A stretch of DNA of 64,000 nt, from the NCBI RefSeq assembly GCF_000381885.1, contig NZ_KB907216.1, positions 62,001 through 126,000 on the forward strand, in the 5' to 3' direction. Under the pieces are notes generated by a model. That model was not told the origin of the DNA. It saw only the letters and a list, made by a program, of their open reading frames with translations, and did not search any database. Shown in pieces: positions 30,531 to 40,062 of the stretch (position 1 is the first letter of the stretch; every line of letters begins with the position of its first letter). The position numbers and the translations under genes were made by a program. Source of the DNA: Actinomadura atramentaria DSM 43919. Lineage in GTDB: Bacteria; Actinomycetota; Actinomycetes; Streptosporangiales; Streptosporangiaceae.

Positions 30531-31892
30531 ATGGCCGCCCTTCCCCTGTCGAAGGACGATCCAGCCGAGATCGGCGGATACCGGTTGACCGGCCGGCTCG
30601 GGGAGGGCGGGCAGGGCGTCGTCTACCTCGGTGAGGCGCCGGACGGCCGCCGCGTCGCGGTCAAGGTCCTGAAGAACGCGGGGGCCGCCGCGCGAGCCCG
30701 CTTCGCGCGGGAGATGGCGGCGGCGCGGCGGGTCGCGCCGTTCTGCACCGCGGCCGTCCTCGACTCGTCGGCCGAGGACGAGCTGCCGTACCTGGTGTCG
30801 GAGTTCGTGGACGGCCCGTCGCTCCAGCAGCACGTCGCCGACACGGGGCCGCTGCGCGGGGACGAGCTGCACCGGCTGGCGGTGAACACGGCCAGCGCGC
30901 TCGCCGCCATCCACGCGGCCGGGATCGTCCACCGCGACCTGAAACCGGCGAACGTCCTGCTCGGTCCGGACGGACCGCGCGTCGTGGACTTCGGTGTGGC
31001 GCGCGCGATGGACGCCGAGGACAGCACGCAGCTCGTCGGGACGCCCGCGTACTTCGCCCCGGAGTGGTTGAAGGGCGATCCACCGACCGCCGCGTCCGAC
31101 GTTTTCGCCTGGGCCGGAACGATGGTCTACGCGGCGACGGGCCAGCCGCCGTTCGGACGCGCACCGACTCTGCCCGCCGTCCTCCACCGCGTCGCCAACG
31201 CCGAACCCGACCTCACCGGCGTCCCCGAAACACTGCGCGACCTGCTCCGGACGTGTCTGGGCAAGAACCCGGCACGGCGTCCGACAGCGCGCGACCTGAT
31301 CACCCGCCTGGTGGAGCCGGGCGAACCGCTGGACGTGACGCTGACCGAAGCGCTCCCCCGCCCCGCCCGCCGCCGCCCGGCGCGGACGCTGGTCGCCTGC
31401 GCGGCGGTCGGCGCGGCGGCGTGGGGCCTGGCCGACGCGCTCCCGCACGACCGGGGACGCGACCCGGCGCGGCCGTCGCCCTCGGTGTCGAGCACGACGT
31501 TCCACTCGCAGACCAGCTCGACCACCGTCACGACCGACCAGAACGGCACGACGCGCCCCGGCCCGCTCCCGGCGGCGTTCGCCGGGACGTGGACCGGCAC
31601 CGTCCGGCGCGCGGCGGGCTTCGGCATGGGCGCGTCCACCAGCGAGGTGACCCTGACCCTGCGCGCCGGCGAGGGCCGCGGGACGACGTACTACAAGGCG
31701 TGGAAGTGCCGCGGCGCGCTGACCGTCCTGACGTCGGTCGACGACCGGCTCATGCTGATCGAGGCACCGCCGGGCGGGCACACGACGCAGCTCGCCTGCG
31801 CCGGCGGCTCGCTCACGCTGACCAGGCGCGGCGACCGGCTCGACTACTCCAACACCAGCCTCGTCCCGATCGAGGGATCGCTGGGGCGGTGA
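30531..31892 (+). CDS. Transmembrane Ser/Thr kinase with extracellular lipocalin-like domain (copy B)
   Basis: 453 residues. AAGGAG precedes the ATG. The kinase domain is almost the same as copy A and keeps all catalytic residues (AVKVLK, HRDLKPAN, DFG, GTPAYFAPEW). The segment after it has diverged: a shorter, Ala-rich membrane helix near residue 280, then a Ser/Thr-rich linker (SSTTFHSQTSSTTVTT). The exterior domain begins AGTWTGTVRR and again has two cysteines (WKCRGA, LACAGG). The same kinase coupled to two different sensor domains suggests distinct inputs into a shared set of substrates. Confidence 0.88.
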   Translation: MAALPLSKDDPAEIGGYRLTGRLGEGGQGVVYLGEAPDGRRVAVKVLKNAGAAARARFAREMAAARRVAPFCTAAVLDSSAEDELPYLVSEFVDGPSLQQHVADTGPLRGDELHRLAVNTASALAAIHAAGIVHRDLKPANVLLGPDGPRVVDFGVARAMDAEDSTQLVGTPAYFAPEWLKGDPPTAASDVFAWAGTMVYAATGQPPFGRAPTLPAVLHRVANAEPDLTGVPETLRDLLRTCLGKNPARRPTARDLITRLVEPGEPLDVTLTEALPRPARRRPARTLVACAAVGAAAWGLADALPHDRGRDPARPSPSVSSTTFHSQTSSTTVTTDQNGTTRPGPLPAAFAGTWTGTVRRAAGFGMGASTSEVTLTLRAGEGRGTTYYKAWKCRGALTVLTSVDDRLMLIEAPPGGHTTQLACAGGSLTLTRRGDRLDYSNTSLVPIEGSLGR

Positions 31893-31966
31893 CCGACCGC
31901 ACGTCGCGTCGCCGGACCGGTCCCGAATACGATTCGGCGGAGGAGACCGGGACCGAGGAGGACCAG

Positions 31967-32443
31967 TTGAGCGCGGACATCGCCAAGGAGACCGCCGACC
32001 TGTGGAACACGCTGACGGGGGCGGAGCTGATCCAGGCCATCGGCGACGGCCGCTTCCCGCAGATCTCCGACATCAACGACCACATCGGCCAGGTCATCGT
32101 CGCAGCCGAGCCGGGCCGAGTCGAGATCTCCTGGACGCCCGCCGAGAAGCTGTGCAACCCGGGCGGGACCGTCCACGGCGGCTACATCGCGATGATCCTC
32201 GACAACGCGGTCTGCCTCGCGGGCGCGAGCACCGGCGAGGTGTTCATGCCGATGCTGACGCTGAACCTGAACGTGGACTACCTGCGCAGCGTCCAGGCGG
32301 GCGTCGCGTACACGGTCGTCGGGACGTGCGTCCACCCCGGCCGGACCCGCATGTTCTCCACCGCCGTCATCACCGGCCCGGACGGCCGCCCCGCCGCGCA
32401 GGCGTCCGCGAGCGTGCTCCCGAACCGGGCGTTCGCCCGCTGA
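31967..32443 (+). CDS. PaaI-family acyl-CoA thioesterase (hotdog fold)
   Basis: 158 residues with the hotdog motif NPGGTVHGGYIAMILDNAV, in which the conserved HGG and the following acidic residue form the active site, and LNVDYLRSVQAG later. The start is uncertain: TTG at 31967 has an excellent GAGGAGG five nt upstream and gives the usual length. An in-frame GTG at 31889 overlaps the kinase stop but would add a disordered N-terminus. It should hydrolyse an aromatic or medium-chain acyl-CoA. It follows the kinase genes and precedes sppA on the same strand. Confidence 0.8.
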   Translation: MSADIAKETADLWNTLTGAELIQAIGDGRFPQISDINDHIGQVIVAAEPGRVEISWTPAEKLCNPGGTVHGGYIAMILDNAVCLAGASTGEVFMPMLTLNLNVDYLRSVQAGVAYTVVGTCVHPGRTRMFSTAVITGPDGRPAAQASASVLPNRAFAR

Positions 32444-32457
32444 TCGAGGCCACCGCA

Positions 32458-32463
32458 TAGGCT
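32458..32463 (+). promoter_or_regulatory. -10 box for leaderless sppA
   Basis: TAGGCT ends 6 nt before the ATG at 32470, and no ribosome site lies between, which fits a leaderless transcript starting at the ATG. The same hexamer and spacing precede the ACT-domain gene at 27080. The -35 region is weak. Confidence 0.35.
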
Positions 32464-32469
32464 GGCGTC

Positions 32470-34182
32470 ATGGTGGAACCCGGCTCAGTCGTCACTCTCG
32501 TACGGCAGGCTCGCGAGCGCCGCACGGCCCCGCTGATCCTCGAACTGGACCTGTCCGACGGGCTCGTGGAGACGCCGCCGCCCGACGCGATCACCGCGCT
32601 GCTGGCCATGCGCCGCACCCATCTGCGCGACGTGCTGGACGGCCTGCGGCGCGCCCGCGCCGACGAGCGCGTGCGGGCGCTGGTCGCGCGGATCACGCCG
32701 GGCACGCCGCTCGCGCTCGCGCAGGAGCTGCGCGACGCCGTCACGGCGTTCCGCGCGGCGGGCAAGCTGACGATCGCGTGGGCGGAGACGTTCGGCGAGG
32801 GCGGCCACGGGACCGTCCCCTACTACCTGGCGAGCGCGTTCGAGCAGGTGTGGCTGCAGCCGTCCGGCGAGCTGGGGCTGACCGGCGTCGCGCTGGAGGA
32901 GCCGTTCTTCGCGGGCGCGCTGGAGAAGGTCGGCGTCAAGCCGGAGTTCGCCAAGCGGTACGAGTACAAGACGATGGCGAACACCTTCATGGAGCGCGCC
33001 TACACGCCCGAGCACGAGGAGTCCTCGCGGCGGCTCGTCGAGTCGCTCGGCGAGCAGGTCACGGCGGGCATCGCCGAGGCGCGGCGGCAGCCGCCCGAGC
33101 GCGTCCGGGAGCTGACGGACTCGGGGCCGCTGCTGGCCGCCGAGGCGCTGGAGGCGGGCCTGGTGGACCGGCTCGGCTACCGCGACGAGGTGTACGCGCA
33201 CGTCCGCGCGAAGGTCGGCGGCGAGCCGCTGCTGCGGTTCGTCACCCGCTACCGGCGCGCGCAGGCGCTGACCCGCCGCCTCCCGCAGCCGGGGAAGCCG
33301 GACTCCGTCGCGCTCATCACCGGGATCGGGGCGATCCGCCTCGGCCGCAGCGGGCGCGGCGGGCCGCTGCCCGCGCAGGGCCCCGCGATGGGCTCGGACA
33401 CGATCGGCGCGGCGTTCCGCGCGGCGGTCCGCGACGAGCACGTGAAGGCGATCGTGTTCCGCGTCAACAGCCCCGGCGGGTCGGCGGTGGCGTCCGACGT
33501 GATCTGGCGCGAGGTCGTGCTCGCCCGCGAGGCGGGCAAGCCGGTCGTGGTGTCGATGGGGAACGTCGCCGCGTCCGGCGGGTACTACGTCGCGATGGCG
33601 GCGGACACGATCGTCGCGCAGCCGGGCACGATCACCGGCTCGATCGGCGTGGTCGTCGGGAAGGCCGTCGTCACCGGGCTGCTGGAACGCGTCGGGGTCG
33701 GGCTGGGGCACGTCGCGTCCGGGGAGCACGCGCGGATGTTCTCGGCGACGAAGGACTTCAGCGAGTCGGAGTGGGAGCGCGTCAACGCCTCCCTCGACGC
33801 GATCTACCGCGACTTCACCGCCAAGGCCGCCGAGGGGCGCGGGCTGTCGCGCGAACGCGTCCACGAGCTGGCGCGCGGACGCGTCTGGACGGGCGCGGAC
33901 GCCGTCGAGAACGGCTTGGTGGACGAGCTGGGCGGCCTGGAACGCGCGCTCGTCCTCGCCCGCGAGAAGGCCGGGCTGCGCGCCGACGCGCCCGTCCGCA
34001 CGTTCCCGCACTCGTCGCCGCTGGACCGGCTGCGTCCGCCCGAATCCAGCGAGGACCGCACCGCCGCGGCCGTCAGGCTCGGCCCGTTCGACGGGTGGGG
34101 GGCGCTCGGCGGCCTCGCCGCGCGGCTCGGCCTGCCCGCCGCCGGGCCGCTGACGCTGCCCGGCTCGTGGGAGATCCGCTGA
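32470..34182 (+). CDS. sppA: Signal peptide peptidase SppA, long (67K) type
   Basis: 570 residues, tandem S49 domains as in E. coli SppA. The catalytic lysine is K167 in YEYKTMAN and the serine is S369 in NVAASGGYY, a 202-residue spacing like the 200 in E. coli. VNSPGGSAVAS and GSIGVVVGK are also conserved. There is no obvious N-terminal signal or membrane anchor, unusual because SppA is normally membrane-tethered. It degrades leftover signal peptides or, in other bacteria, tail-specific membrane debris. The flavin reductase gene begins inside its 3' end. Confidence 0.9.
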   Translation: MVEPGSVVTLVRQARERRTAPLILELDLSDGLVETPPPDAITALLAMRRTHLRDVLDGLRRARADERVRALVARITPGTPLALAQELRDAVTAFRAAGKLTIAWAETFGEGGHGTVPYYLASAFEQVWLQPSGELGLTGVALEEPFFAGALEKVGVKPEFAKRYEYKTMANTFMERAYTPEHEESSRRLVESLGEQVTAGIAEARRQPPERVRELTDSGPLLAAEALEAGLVDRLGYRDEVYAHVRAKVGGEPLLRFVTRYRRAQALTRRLPQPGKPDSVALITGIGAIRLGRSGRGGPLPAQGPAMGSDTIGAAFRAAVRDEHVKAIVFRVNSPGGSAVASDVIWREVVLAREAGKPVVVSMGNVAASGGYYVAMAADTIVAQPGTITGSIGVVVGKAVVTGLLERVGVGLGHVASGEHARMFSATKDFSESEWERVNASLDAIYRDFTAKAAEGRGLSRERVHELARGRVWTGADAVENGLVDELGGLERALVLAREKAGLRADAPVRTFPHSSPLDRLRPPESSEDRTAAAVRLGPFDGWGALGGLAARLGLPAAGPLTLPGSWEIR

Positions 34183-34679
34183 ACGCGGCCCCGCGCGACG
34201 ACTTCACGGAGGCGATGGCGGGCTTCGCCACGGGCGTCGTCGTGCTGACCGTCCGGGACGGCCGCGACGACCACGGGACGACGGTCACCGCGTTCCTGTC
34301 GGTGTCGGCGGACCCGCCCACGGTCCTGGCGAGCCTCACCAGCACGTCGTACCTGGCGGAGGTGCTTTCGCGCCGCGACCGGTTCGCCGCGACCGTGCTC
34401 GGCGCGGGGCAGCGCGCGCTGGCGGGCCGGTTCGCCGCGCCGGGCCGACCGGGCGCGCGCATCCTGCTGGCGGCCGAGCTGCACCACCGGGGCGCGGTGT
34501 CGGACGCGCTCATCCCCGACGCGTCGGTCACGTCCTTCGAGTGCGAGATCCGCGACCGCGTCCCCGCCGCCGACCACACGCTGTTCGTCGCGGAAGTCCT
34601 CGCCGTGGACCACTTCACGCGGTCCGTTGCCCCGCTGATCAGGCTGAACCACCGCTACCTGCACGCCGATCCGCACTGA
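34167..34679 (+). CDS. Flavin reductase-like FMN-binding protein
   Basis: 170 residues from the GTG at 34167, which overlaps the end of sppA by 16 bp; a later ATG at 34215 would cut into the first conserved helix (FTEAMAGFATGVVVLTV). The fold is the flavin-reductase split barrel: TAFLSVSADPPTVLASL binds FMN, and RFAATVLGAG and ADHTLFVAEVLAVD follow. It may provide reduced flavin to a two-component monooxygenase, none of which is adjacent. It is convergent with hutI, with only 2 bp between the stops. Confidence 0.8.
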   Translation: MGDPLNAAPRDDFTEAMAGFATGVVVLTVRDGRDDHGTTVTAFLSVSADPPTVLASLTSTSYLAEVLSRRDRFAATVLGAGQRALAGRFAAPGRPGARILLAAELHHRGAVSDALIPDASVTSFECEIRDRVPAADHTLFVAEVLAVDHFTRSVAPLIRLNHRYLHADPH

Positions 34680-34681
34680 CG

Positions 34682-35863
34682 TCACACGCGGCGGACGCCT
34701 GCCTTCCAGACGGCGGCGGTGAGGGGCACGCCGGGGCGGTAGGCCAGGTGGACGTGGCTCGGCGCGTCGATGAGGTGCGCGTCGGCGCGCGCGCCGACGG
34801 ACAGGCGGCCGACGTCGGCGCGGCGCAGCGCCCGCGCGCCGCCCGCCGTCGCGGCCAGCACGGCCTCGGCGGGCGTCATGCGCATCTCACGGACGGCGAG
34901 CGCGACGCAGAACGCCATGCTGGAGCTGTAGCCGGAGCCTGGGTTGCAGTCGGTGGCGAGTGCGACGGCCGCGCCCGCGTCCAGGAGGCGGCGGGCGTCT
35001 GGGTAGGGCTGGCGGGTGGAGAACTCGACGGCGGGCAGCAGCGTCGCGACCGTCTCGGACGACGCGAGCGCGGCCACGTCCGCGTCGGACAGGAACGTGC
35101 AGTGGTCGGCGGACGCCGCGCCGAGTTCGACGGCGAGCCGCACGCCGGGGCCTTCGCCGAGCTGCCCCGCGTGGACGCGCGGCGTCAGGCCCGCCGCCGC
35201 GCCCGCTTCGAGGACGGCACGGGTTTGCTCACCGTCGAACGCGCCGCGCTCGCAGAACACGTCGATCCAGCGGGCGTGCGGGGCGCACGCGGCGAGCATG
35301 TCGCCGGTGACGGCGCGGACGTATCCGGCGGCGTCGCCGTCGTACTCGGGCGGGACGACGTGCGCGCCGAGGAAGGTGACCTCGTCGGTCTCCTCGGCGG
35401 CGATGCGGACGGCGCGTTCCTCCTGCGCGGGCGTCAGCCCGTACCCGGACTTGCACTCGACGGTGGTGGTGCCCTGCCGCGTCATCTCGGCGAGCAGCCG
35501 CCGGAGGTTCGCGCGCAGTTCCTCGTCGGTCGCGGCGCGGGTCGCGGCGACGGTCGTGCGGATGCCGCCCGCGGCGTAGGGGCGGCCGGTCATCCGCGCG
35601 GTGAACTCCTCGGCGCGGTCCCCAGCGAAGACCAGGTGGGCGTGGGAGTCTACGAAGCCGGGCAGCAGGCAGCGTCCGGCGGCGTCCACGGCGGTGTCGC
35701 AGGCGGGGGCGCGGGAGCCGTCCGCGCCGATCCAGACGACGCGCCCGCCGTCGAACGCGACGGCCGCGTCGCGCAGGACGCCGAGCGGCCCGCCGCCCGC
35801 GCCGGGGTCTGCGGTGACGAGTTCGCCGATGTCGTGGACGAGCGTGCTCGCGGGCGGGTTCAC
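34682..35863 (-). CDS. hutI: Imidazolonepropionase
   Basis: 393 residues, amidohydrolase superfamily. GFVDSHAHLVFAGDR carries the metal HxH, and the TTTVECKSGYGLTPAQE, HAGQLGEG and TDCNPGSGYSSSM motifs are diagnostic for HutI. It opens the imidazolone ring to give N-formimino-L-glutamate, the third step of histidine breakdown. The GTG start overlaps the stop of hutF (GTGA), and it is the last gene of the hut operon. Confidence 0.95.
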   Translation of the reverse strand: MNPPASTLVHDIGELVTADPGAGGGPLGVLRDAAVAFDGGRVVWIGADGSRAPACDTAVDAAGRCLLPGFVDSHAHLVFAGDRAEEFTARMTGRPYAAGGIRTTVAATRAATDEELRANLRRLLAEMTRQGTTTVECKSGYGLTPAQEERAVRIAAEETDEVTFLGAHVVPPEYDGDAAGYVRAVTGDMLAACAPHARWIDVFCERGAFDGEQTRAVLEAGAAAGLTPRVHAGQLGEGPGVRLAVELGAASADHCTFLSDADVAALASSETVATLLPAVEFSTRQPYPDARRLLDAGAAVALATDCNPGSGYSSSMAFCVALAVREMRMTPAEAVLAATAGGARALRRADVGRLSVGARADAHLIDAPSHVHLAYRPGVPLTAAVWKAGVRRV

Positions 35864-37176
35864 AGGGCCTCCCGGTAGGCGGCGGGGACGTCGACGCGCA
35901 GGTGGCGGCCGTCGCGGACGATCTCGCGCCCGCCCGCGACGACGCTCGTGACGTCGGCGGCGGTCGCGGCGAAAACGGCGGTCTCGGCCAGGTGCTCCGG
36001 CACGGCCCCGGCGGTGCGGGGCGAGTCCAGGCGGACGGTGACGAGATCGGCCAAGGCTCCCGGTTCCAGCCGTCCGGCGGATTCCCAGCCGAGCGCGGCG
36101 TGGCCGCGCCAGGTGGCGGCGGCGAGCAGTTCGGCGGCGGTGAAGTGGCCCCGGACGCGGGTGCGCAGGCGTTCGTCGAGTTCCAACGCGCGGGCCTCTT
36201 CCAGCAGGTCGATGACGGCGTGCTGGTCGCTGCCGAGGCTCAGCGGCGACCCGGCGCGGGCGAGGTCGCCCACCGGGCCGAGGCCGTCGGCGAGGTCGCG
36301 TTCGGTGGTCGGGCACACGCAGACGCCGGTTCCGGTGGAGCCGAGCAGGTCGATGTCGGCGGGCGTGAGGTGGGTGGCGTGGACGGCGGTGGTCAGCGGA
36401 CCGAGCGCGCCGGACTCGGCCAGGAGCCGCGTCGGGGTGACACCGTACGCGCGCAGGCAGGCGTCGTTCTCGGCGGGCTGCTCGGACAGGTGGACGTGCA
36501 GCGGCATCCCGTGCTCGCGCGCGAAGCCGGCGACGGCGCCGATGGCGTCGCGCGGGACGGCCCGCACCGAGTGCAGGGCCGCGCCGATCCGCGCGTGCGG
36601 CGATTCGGCGCGGTCCAGCAGCGCTCGGACGCGTTCGCGCCAGGCTGCCGCGCTTCCGTCGCCGAATCGGAGTTGCGTTCCGGTGAGCGGTACGCCGGGG
36701 CCGCCTTCCAGATAGCAGGCGTCCAGCAGCGTGATGCGGATTCCGGCCTCGGCCGCCGCCGCGAGCAGCGCGTCGCCGATCGCGTTCGGGTCGGCGTAGG
36801 GCTCGCCGCCGGGCCGGTGGTGCAGGTAGTGGAACTCGCCGACGCAGGTGATCCCGGCCGAGGCCATCTCGGCGAAGACGGCCGTCGCGAGCGCCCGGTA
36901 GGAGTCCGGGTCGAGACGGTCCGCGACGCGGTACATCTGATCCCGCCACGTCCAGAAGGTGCCCCGGTCGGCTTGGGCCCGGCCGCGCAGCGCGCGGTGG
37001 AACGCGTGCGAGTGGGCGTCGGCGAAGCCCGGCAGCGTCAGGCCGGGCAGCCGCCGGGCCTCGGGCGGCGGGGGCGCGCCGGGCGTGACGCGGGTGAGGC
37101 GGTCGCCGTCCGACTCCAGCAGGACGTCGGCGGCGACCCGGTCCCCGACCCAGGCGAATTCCGCGAACCAGCGCAT
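35860..37176 (-). CDS. hutF: Formimidoylglutamate deiminase
   Basis: 438 residues, amidohydrolase superfamily. GFADAHSHAFHRALRG gives the metal HxH; EFHYLHHRPGG, HLSEQPAEND and SLGSDQHAVIDLLEEAR match HutF. It converts N-formiminoglutamate to N-formylglutamate plus ammonia, so this organism uses the five-step histidine route. Start ATG and preceding stop overlap by one base (TGATG). Confidence 0.93.
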   Translation of the reverse strand: MRWFAEFAWVGDRVAADVLLESDGDRLTRVTPGAPPPPEARRLPGLTLPGFADAHSHAFHRALRGRAQADRGTFWTWRDQMYRVADRLDPDSYRALATAVFAEMASAGITCVGEFHYLHHRPGGEPYADPNAIGDALLAAAAEAGIRITLLDACYLEGGPGVPLTGTQLRFGDGSAAAWRERVRALLDRAESPHARIGAALHSVRAVPRDAIGAVAGFAREHGMPLHVHLSEQPAENDACLRAYGVTPTRLLAESGALGPLTTAVHATHLTPADIDLLGSTGTGVCVCPTTERDLADGLGPVGDLARAGSPLSLGSDQHAVIDLLEEARALELDERLRTRVRGHFTAAELLAAATWRGHAALGWESAGRLEPGALADLVTVRLDSPRTAGAVPEHLAETAVFAATAADVTSVVAGGREIVRDGRHLRVDVPAAYREAL

Positions 37177-38375
37177 CACGCCGCCGCGAGGTCGGCCAGG
37201 ACGTCCGCGAGCGCGGCGACGCCCGACAGGCAGTCGGCGGTGTCGGCGTGCTCGGCGGGCGCGTGGGAGACGCCGGTCGGGTTCCGGACGAACAGCATCG
37301 CGGCAGGCAGGCACGCGGCGAGAATCCCCGCGTCGTGGCCCGCGCCGGTCGGCAGGACGGGAACGCCGCCGAGCACCCGCACGACGCGGTCGCGCAGCTC
37401 CGTCCCGAACCGCACGGTCGGTGTGTAGGACTCCTCGGCCAGCTCGACGGTGACGCCGTGCGCGGACGCGGCGGCGCGGGCGGCGGCCTCGACGTCGGCG
37501 ACGGTCCGGCGGACGGCGTCGTCCACCGGCCCGCGCCCGTCCAGCCACGCGGTGACGGCGGACGGGATCGCGTTGACGCCGCCCGGCTCGACCGCGACCT
37601 TCCCGACCGTGGCGACCGTGCCGTGCCGCTCGGCGGCCGAGCGCGCCGCGAGGACCGTCCGCGCGAACGGCAGCATCGGGTCGCGGCGGTCCGCGAGCGC
37701 GGTGGTGCCCGCGTGGTTTCCCTCCCCGGCGAAGTCGATCCGCCAGCGGCCGTGCGGGATGATCGCGCTCGCCGCGCCGATCGGGGCGGTGAGCGCGCGG
37801 CCCTGCTCGATATGCAGTTCGACCAGGCAGGACACGCGGGCGAGCAGGTCGTCGTCGGGGCCGATGCGGTCCGGGTCGAGGCCGTGTTCGGCGAGGACGG
37901 CGGCGAACGTGCGTCCGTCGCCGTCCCGCAGCGCCCGCGCGCGTTCGGGCGTGATCGCCCCGGCGAGCAGTCGCGAGCCGAGGCAGGCGACGCCGAACCG
38001 CGCGCCTTCCTCTTCGACGAACGCGGCGACGCCGATCGGGCGGGCCGGGACCGCGCCGCGTTCGCGCAGCGCGTCGATCGCCGCGAACGCCGACACGATC
38101 CCGAGCGGCCCGTCGAACGCGCCGCCGCCCGGCACCGAGTCCAGGTGGCTGCCGGTCAGGACGGCTCCGTCGCGGCGGCCGTCCGGCGGCAGCCACCAGG
38201 CGAACAGGTTCCCGTTGGCGTCGCGCTCGACGTCGAGCCCGCGCCGGTGCGCGTGTTCGGCGAACCAGGCGCGGCACTCCAGTTCGGGCGCGGTGAACGC
38301 GAACCGGCGGTACCCGCCCGACGCCGAGTCGCGCCCGACCGGCAGCAGCTCGTCCCACATCTCCTCGAAGGACAT
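37176..38375 (-). CDS. M20 zinc amidohydrolase in the hut operon (likely N-formylglutamate deformylase)
   Basis: 399 residues, M20/allantoate amidohydrolase-type. Metal ligands are visible in GSHLDSVPGGGAFDGPLG, EEEGARFG and LVELHIEQG, and HDAGILA ends the catalytic domain. Database names for this family are allantoate amidohydrolase or carbamoylase. Here it lies between hutU and hutF with one-base overlaps on both sides, and no hutG is present. The step missing from the operon is deformylation of N-formylglutamate, a reaction chemically close to those of the M20 family, so that role is the best inference. Confidence 0.8.
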   Translation of the reverse strand: MSFEEMWDELLPVGRDSASGGYRRFAFTAPELECRAWFAEHAHRRGLDVERDANGNLFAWWLPPDGRRDGAVLTGSHLDSVPGGGAFDGPLGIVSAFAAIDALRERGAVPARPIGVAAFVEEEGARFGVACLGSRLLAGAITPERARALRDGDGRTFAAVLAEHGLDPDRIGPDDDLLARVSCLVELHIEQGRALTAPIGAASAIIPHGRWRIDFAGEGNHAGTTALADRRDPMLPFARTVLAARSAAERHGTVATVGKVAVEPGGVNAIPSAVTAWLDGRGPVDDAVRRTVADVEAAARAAASAHGVTVELAEESYTPTVRFGTELRDRVVRVLGGVPVLPTGAGHDAGILAACLPAAMLFVRNPTGVSHAPAEHADTADCLSGVAALADVLADLAAA

Positions 38376-40033
38376 CAGTCCTCCAGCATCGGGACGCGCA
38401 CGCCGCGCTCGGCGGCGACCTCGGCGGCGCGGTCGTACCCGGCGTCCGCGTGCCGCATGACGCCGGTGCCGGGGTCGTTGGTGAGGACGCGTTCGAGTTT
38501 GGCGGCGGCCAGGTCGGTGCCGTCCGCGACGCAGACCTGCCCGGCGTGGATGGACCGGCCGATGCCGACGCCGCCGCCGTGGTGGATCGACACCCACGTC
38601 GCGCCGGACGAGGTGTTGAGCAGCGCGTTCAGCAGCGGCCAGTCCGCGATGGCGTCGGAGCCGTCCGCCATCGCCTCGGTCTCCCGGTACGGCGACGCGA
38701 CCGATCCGCAGTCGAGGTGGTCGCGGCCGAGGACGATCGGCGCGCTGATCTCCCCACGCGCGACCAGGTCGTTGAACACGGCCCCGGCCCGGTCGCGCTC
38801 GCCGTAGCCGAGCCAGCAGATCCGCGCGGGCAGCCCCTGGAAGTGGACGCGCTCCCCCGCCATGCGAATCCACCGGGCGAGCGGTTCGTTGTCGGGGAAC
38901 AGTTCGAGGATCGCGCGGTCCGTGCGGGCGATGTCCTTCGGGTCGCCCGACAGCGCCGCCCACCGGAACGGCCCCTTGCCCTCGCAGAACAGCGGGCGGA
39001 TGTAGGCGGGGACGAAGCCGGGGAAGTCGAACGCGCGCTCGTACCCGGCGGTCCGCGCCTCGCCCCGGATCGAGTTGCCGTAGTCGAAGACCTCCGCCCC
39101 CGCGTCCTGGAACCCGACCATCGCCGCGACGTGCGCGGCCATCGACGCGCGGGCCCGCTCGGTGAACCCGGCCGGGTCGCGGTCGCGCTCGGCGGCCCAG
39201 TCCTCGAACGCGACGCCGCTCGGCAGGTAGGCCAGCGGGTCGTGGGCGCTGGTCTGGTCGGTGACGACGTCGATCGGCGCGCCCCGGCGCAGCAGCTCGG
39301 GGATGACGTCGGCGGCGTTGCCGAGCAGCCCGATCGACAGCGCGCGGCGCTCGTCCCGCGCTTCCTCGGCCAGGCGCAGCGCCTCATCGAGCGAGTCGGC
39401 GCGCACGTCGCAGTAGCGGTGCGCGACGCGCCGGTCGATGCGCGACGGGTCGCACTCGACGCAGATCGCGACGCCGCCGTTCATCGTGACGGCGAGCGGC
39501 TGCGCGCCGCCCATCCCGCCGAGCCCGGCGGTGAGCGTGATCGTCCCGGCGAGGGAGCCGCCGAACCGCTTCGCGGCGACGGCCGCGAACGTCTCGTAGG
39601 TGCCCTGGAGGATGCCCTGCGTCCCGATGTAGATCCACGAACCGGCGGTCATCTGGCCGTACATCGTGAGGCCGTCGGCCTCCAGGCGGCGGAACTCCTC
39701 CCAGTTCGCCCACTGCGGGACGAGGTTGGAGTTGGCGATGAGGACGCGCGGCGCCCACTCGTGCGTCCGGAATATCCCGACCGGCTTGCCGGACTGGACG
39801 AGCAGCGTCTCGTCGCCCTCAAGCCCCGACAGTGACCGCACCAGGCCGTCGAACGCGTCCCAGGTGCGCGCGGCGCGCCCCGTGCCGCCGTAGACGACGA
39901 GGTCGTCGGGATGCTCGGCGACCTCCGGGTCGAGGTTGTTCATCAGCATCCGCAGGGCGGCCTCCTGCGGCCAGCCCTTCGCGGCGGTCAGCGTGGTGCC
40001 GCGCGGCGCGCGGACGGGTCGTGGTCCGGACAT
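38375..40033 (-). CDS. hutU: Urocanate hydratase
   Basis: 552 residues, full length. It carries the NAD-binding stretch TAGLGGMGGAQPLAV, the DQTSAHDPL motif and the GLPARICWLGYGER segment with the conserved cysteine of urocanases. It adds water to urocanate to form imidazolonepropionate. AAGGAG precedes the ATG. Upstream is hutH (29 bp gap), downstream the M20 hydrolase (TGATG overlap). Confidence 0.97.
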   Translation of the reverse strand: MSGPRPVRAPRGTTLTAAKGWPQEAALRMLMNNLDPEVAEHPDDLVVYGGTGRAARTWDAFDGLVRSLSGLEGDETLLVQSGKPVGIFRTHEWAPRVLIANSNLVPQWANWEEFRRLEADGLTMYGQMTAGSWIYIGTQGILQGTYETFAAVAAKRFGGSLAGTITLTAGLGGMGGAQPLAVTMNGGVAICVECDPSRIDRRVAHRYCDVRADSLDEALRLAEEARDERRALSIGLLGNAADVIPELLRRGAPIDVVTDQTSAHDPLAYLPSGVAFEDWAAERDRDPAGFTERARASMAAHVAAMVGFQDAGAEVFDYGNSIRGEARTAGYERAFDFPGFVPAYIRPLFCEGKGPFRWAALSGDPKDIARTDRAILELFPDNEPLARWIRMAGERVHFQGLPARICWLGYGERDRAGAVFNDLVARGEISAPIVLGRDHLDCGSVASPYRETEAMADGSDAIADWPLLNALLNTSSGATWVSIHHGGGVGIGRSIHAGQVCVADGTDLAAAKLERVLTNDPGTGVMRHADAGYDRAAEVAAERGVRVPMLED

Positions 40034-40062
40034 GGGGGCTCCTTCGGCTGGTGCGGGCGGGC

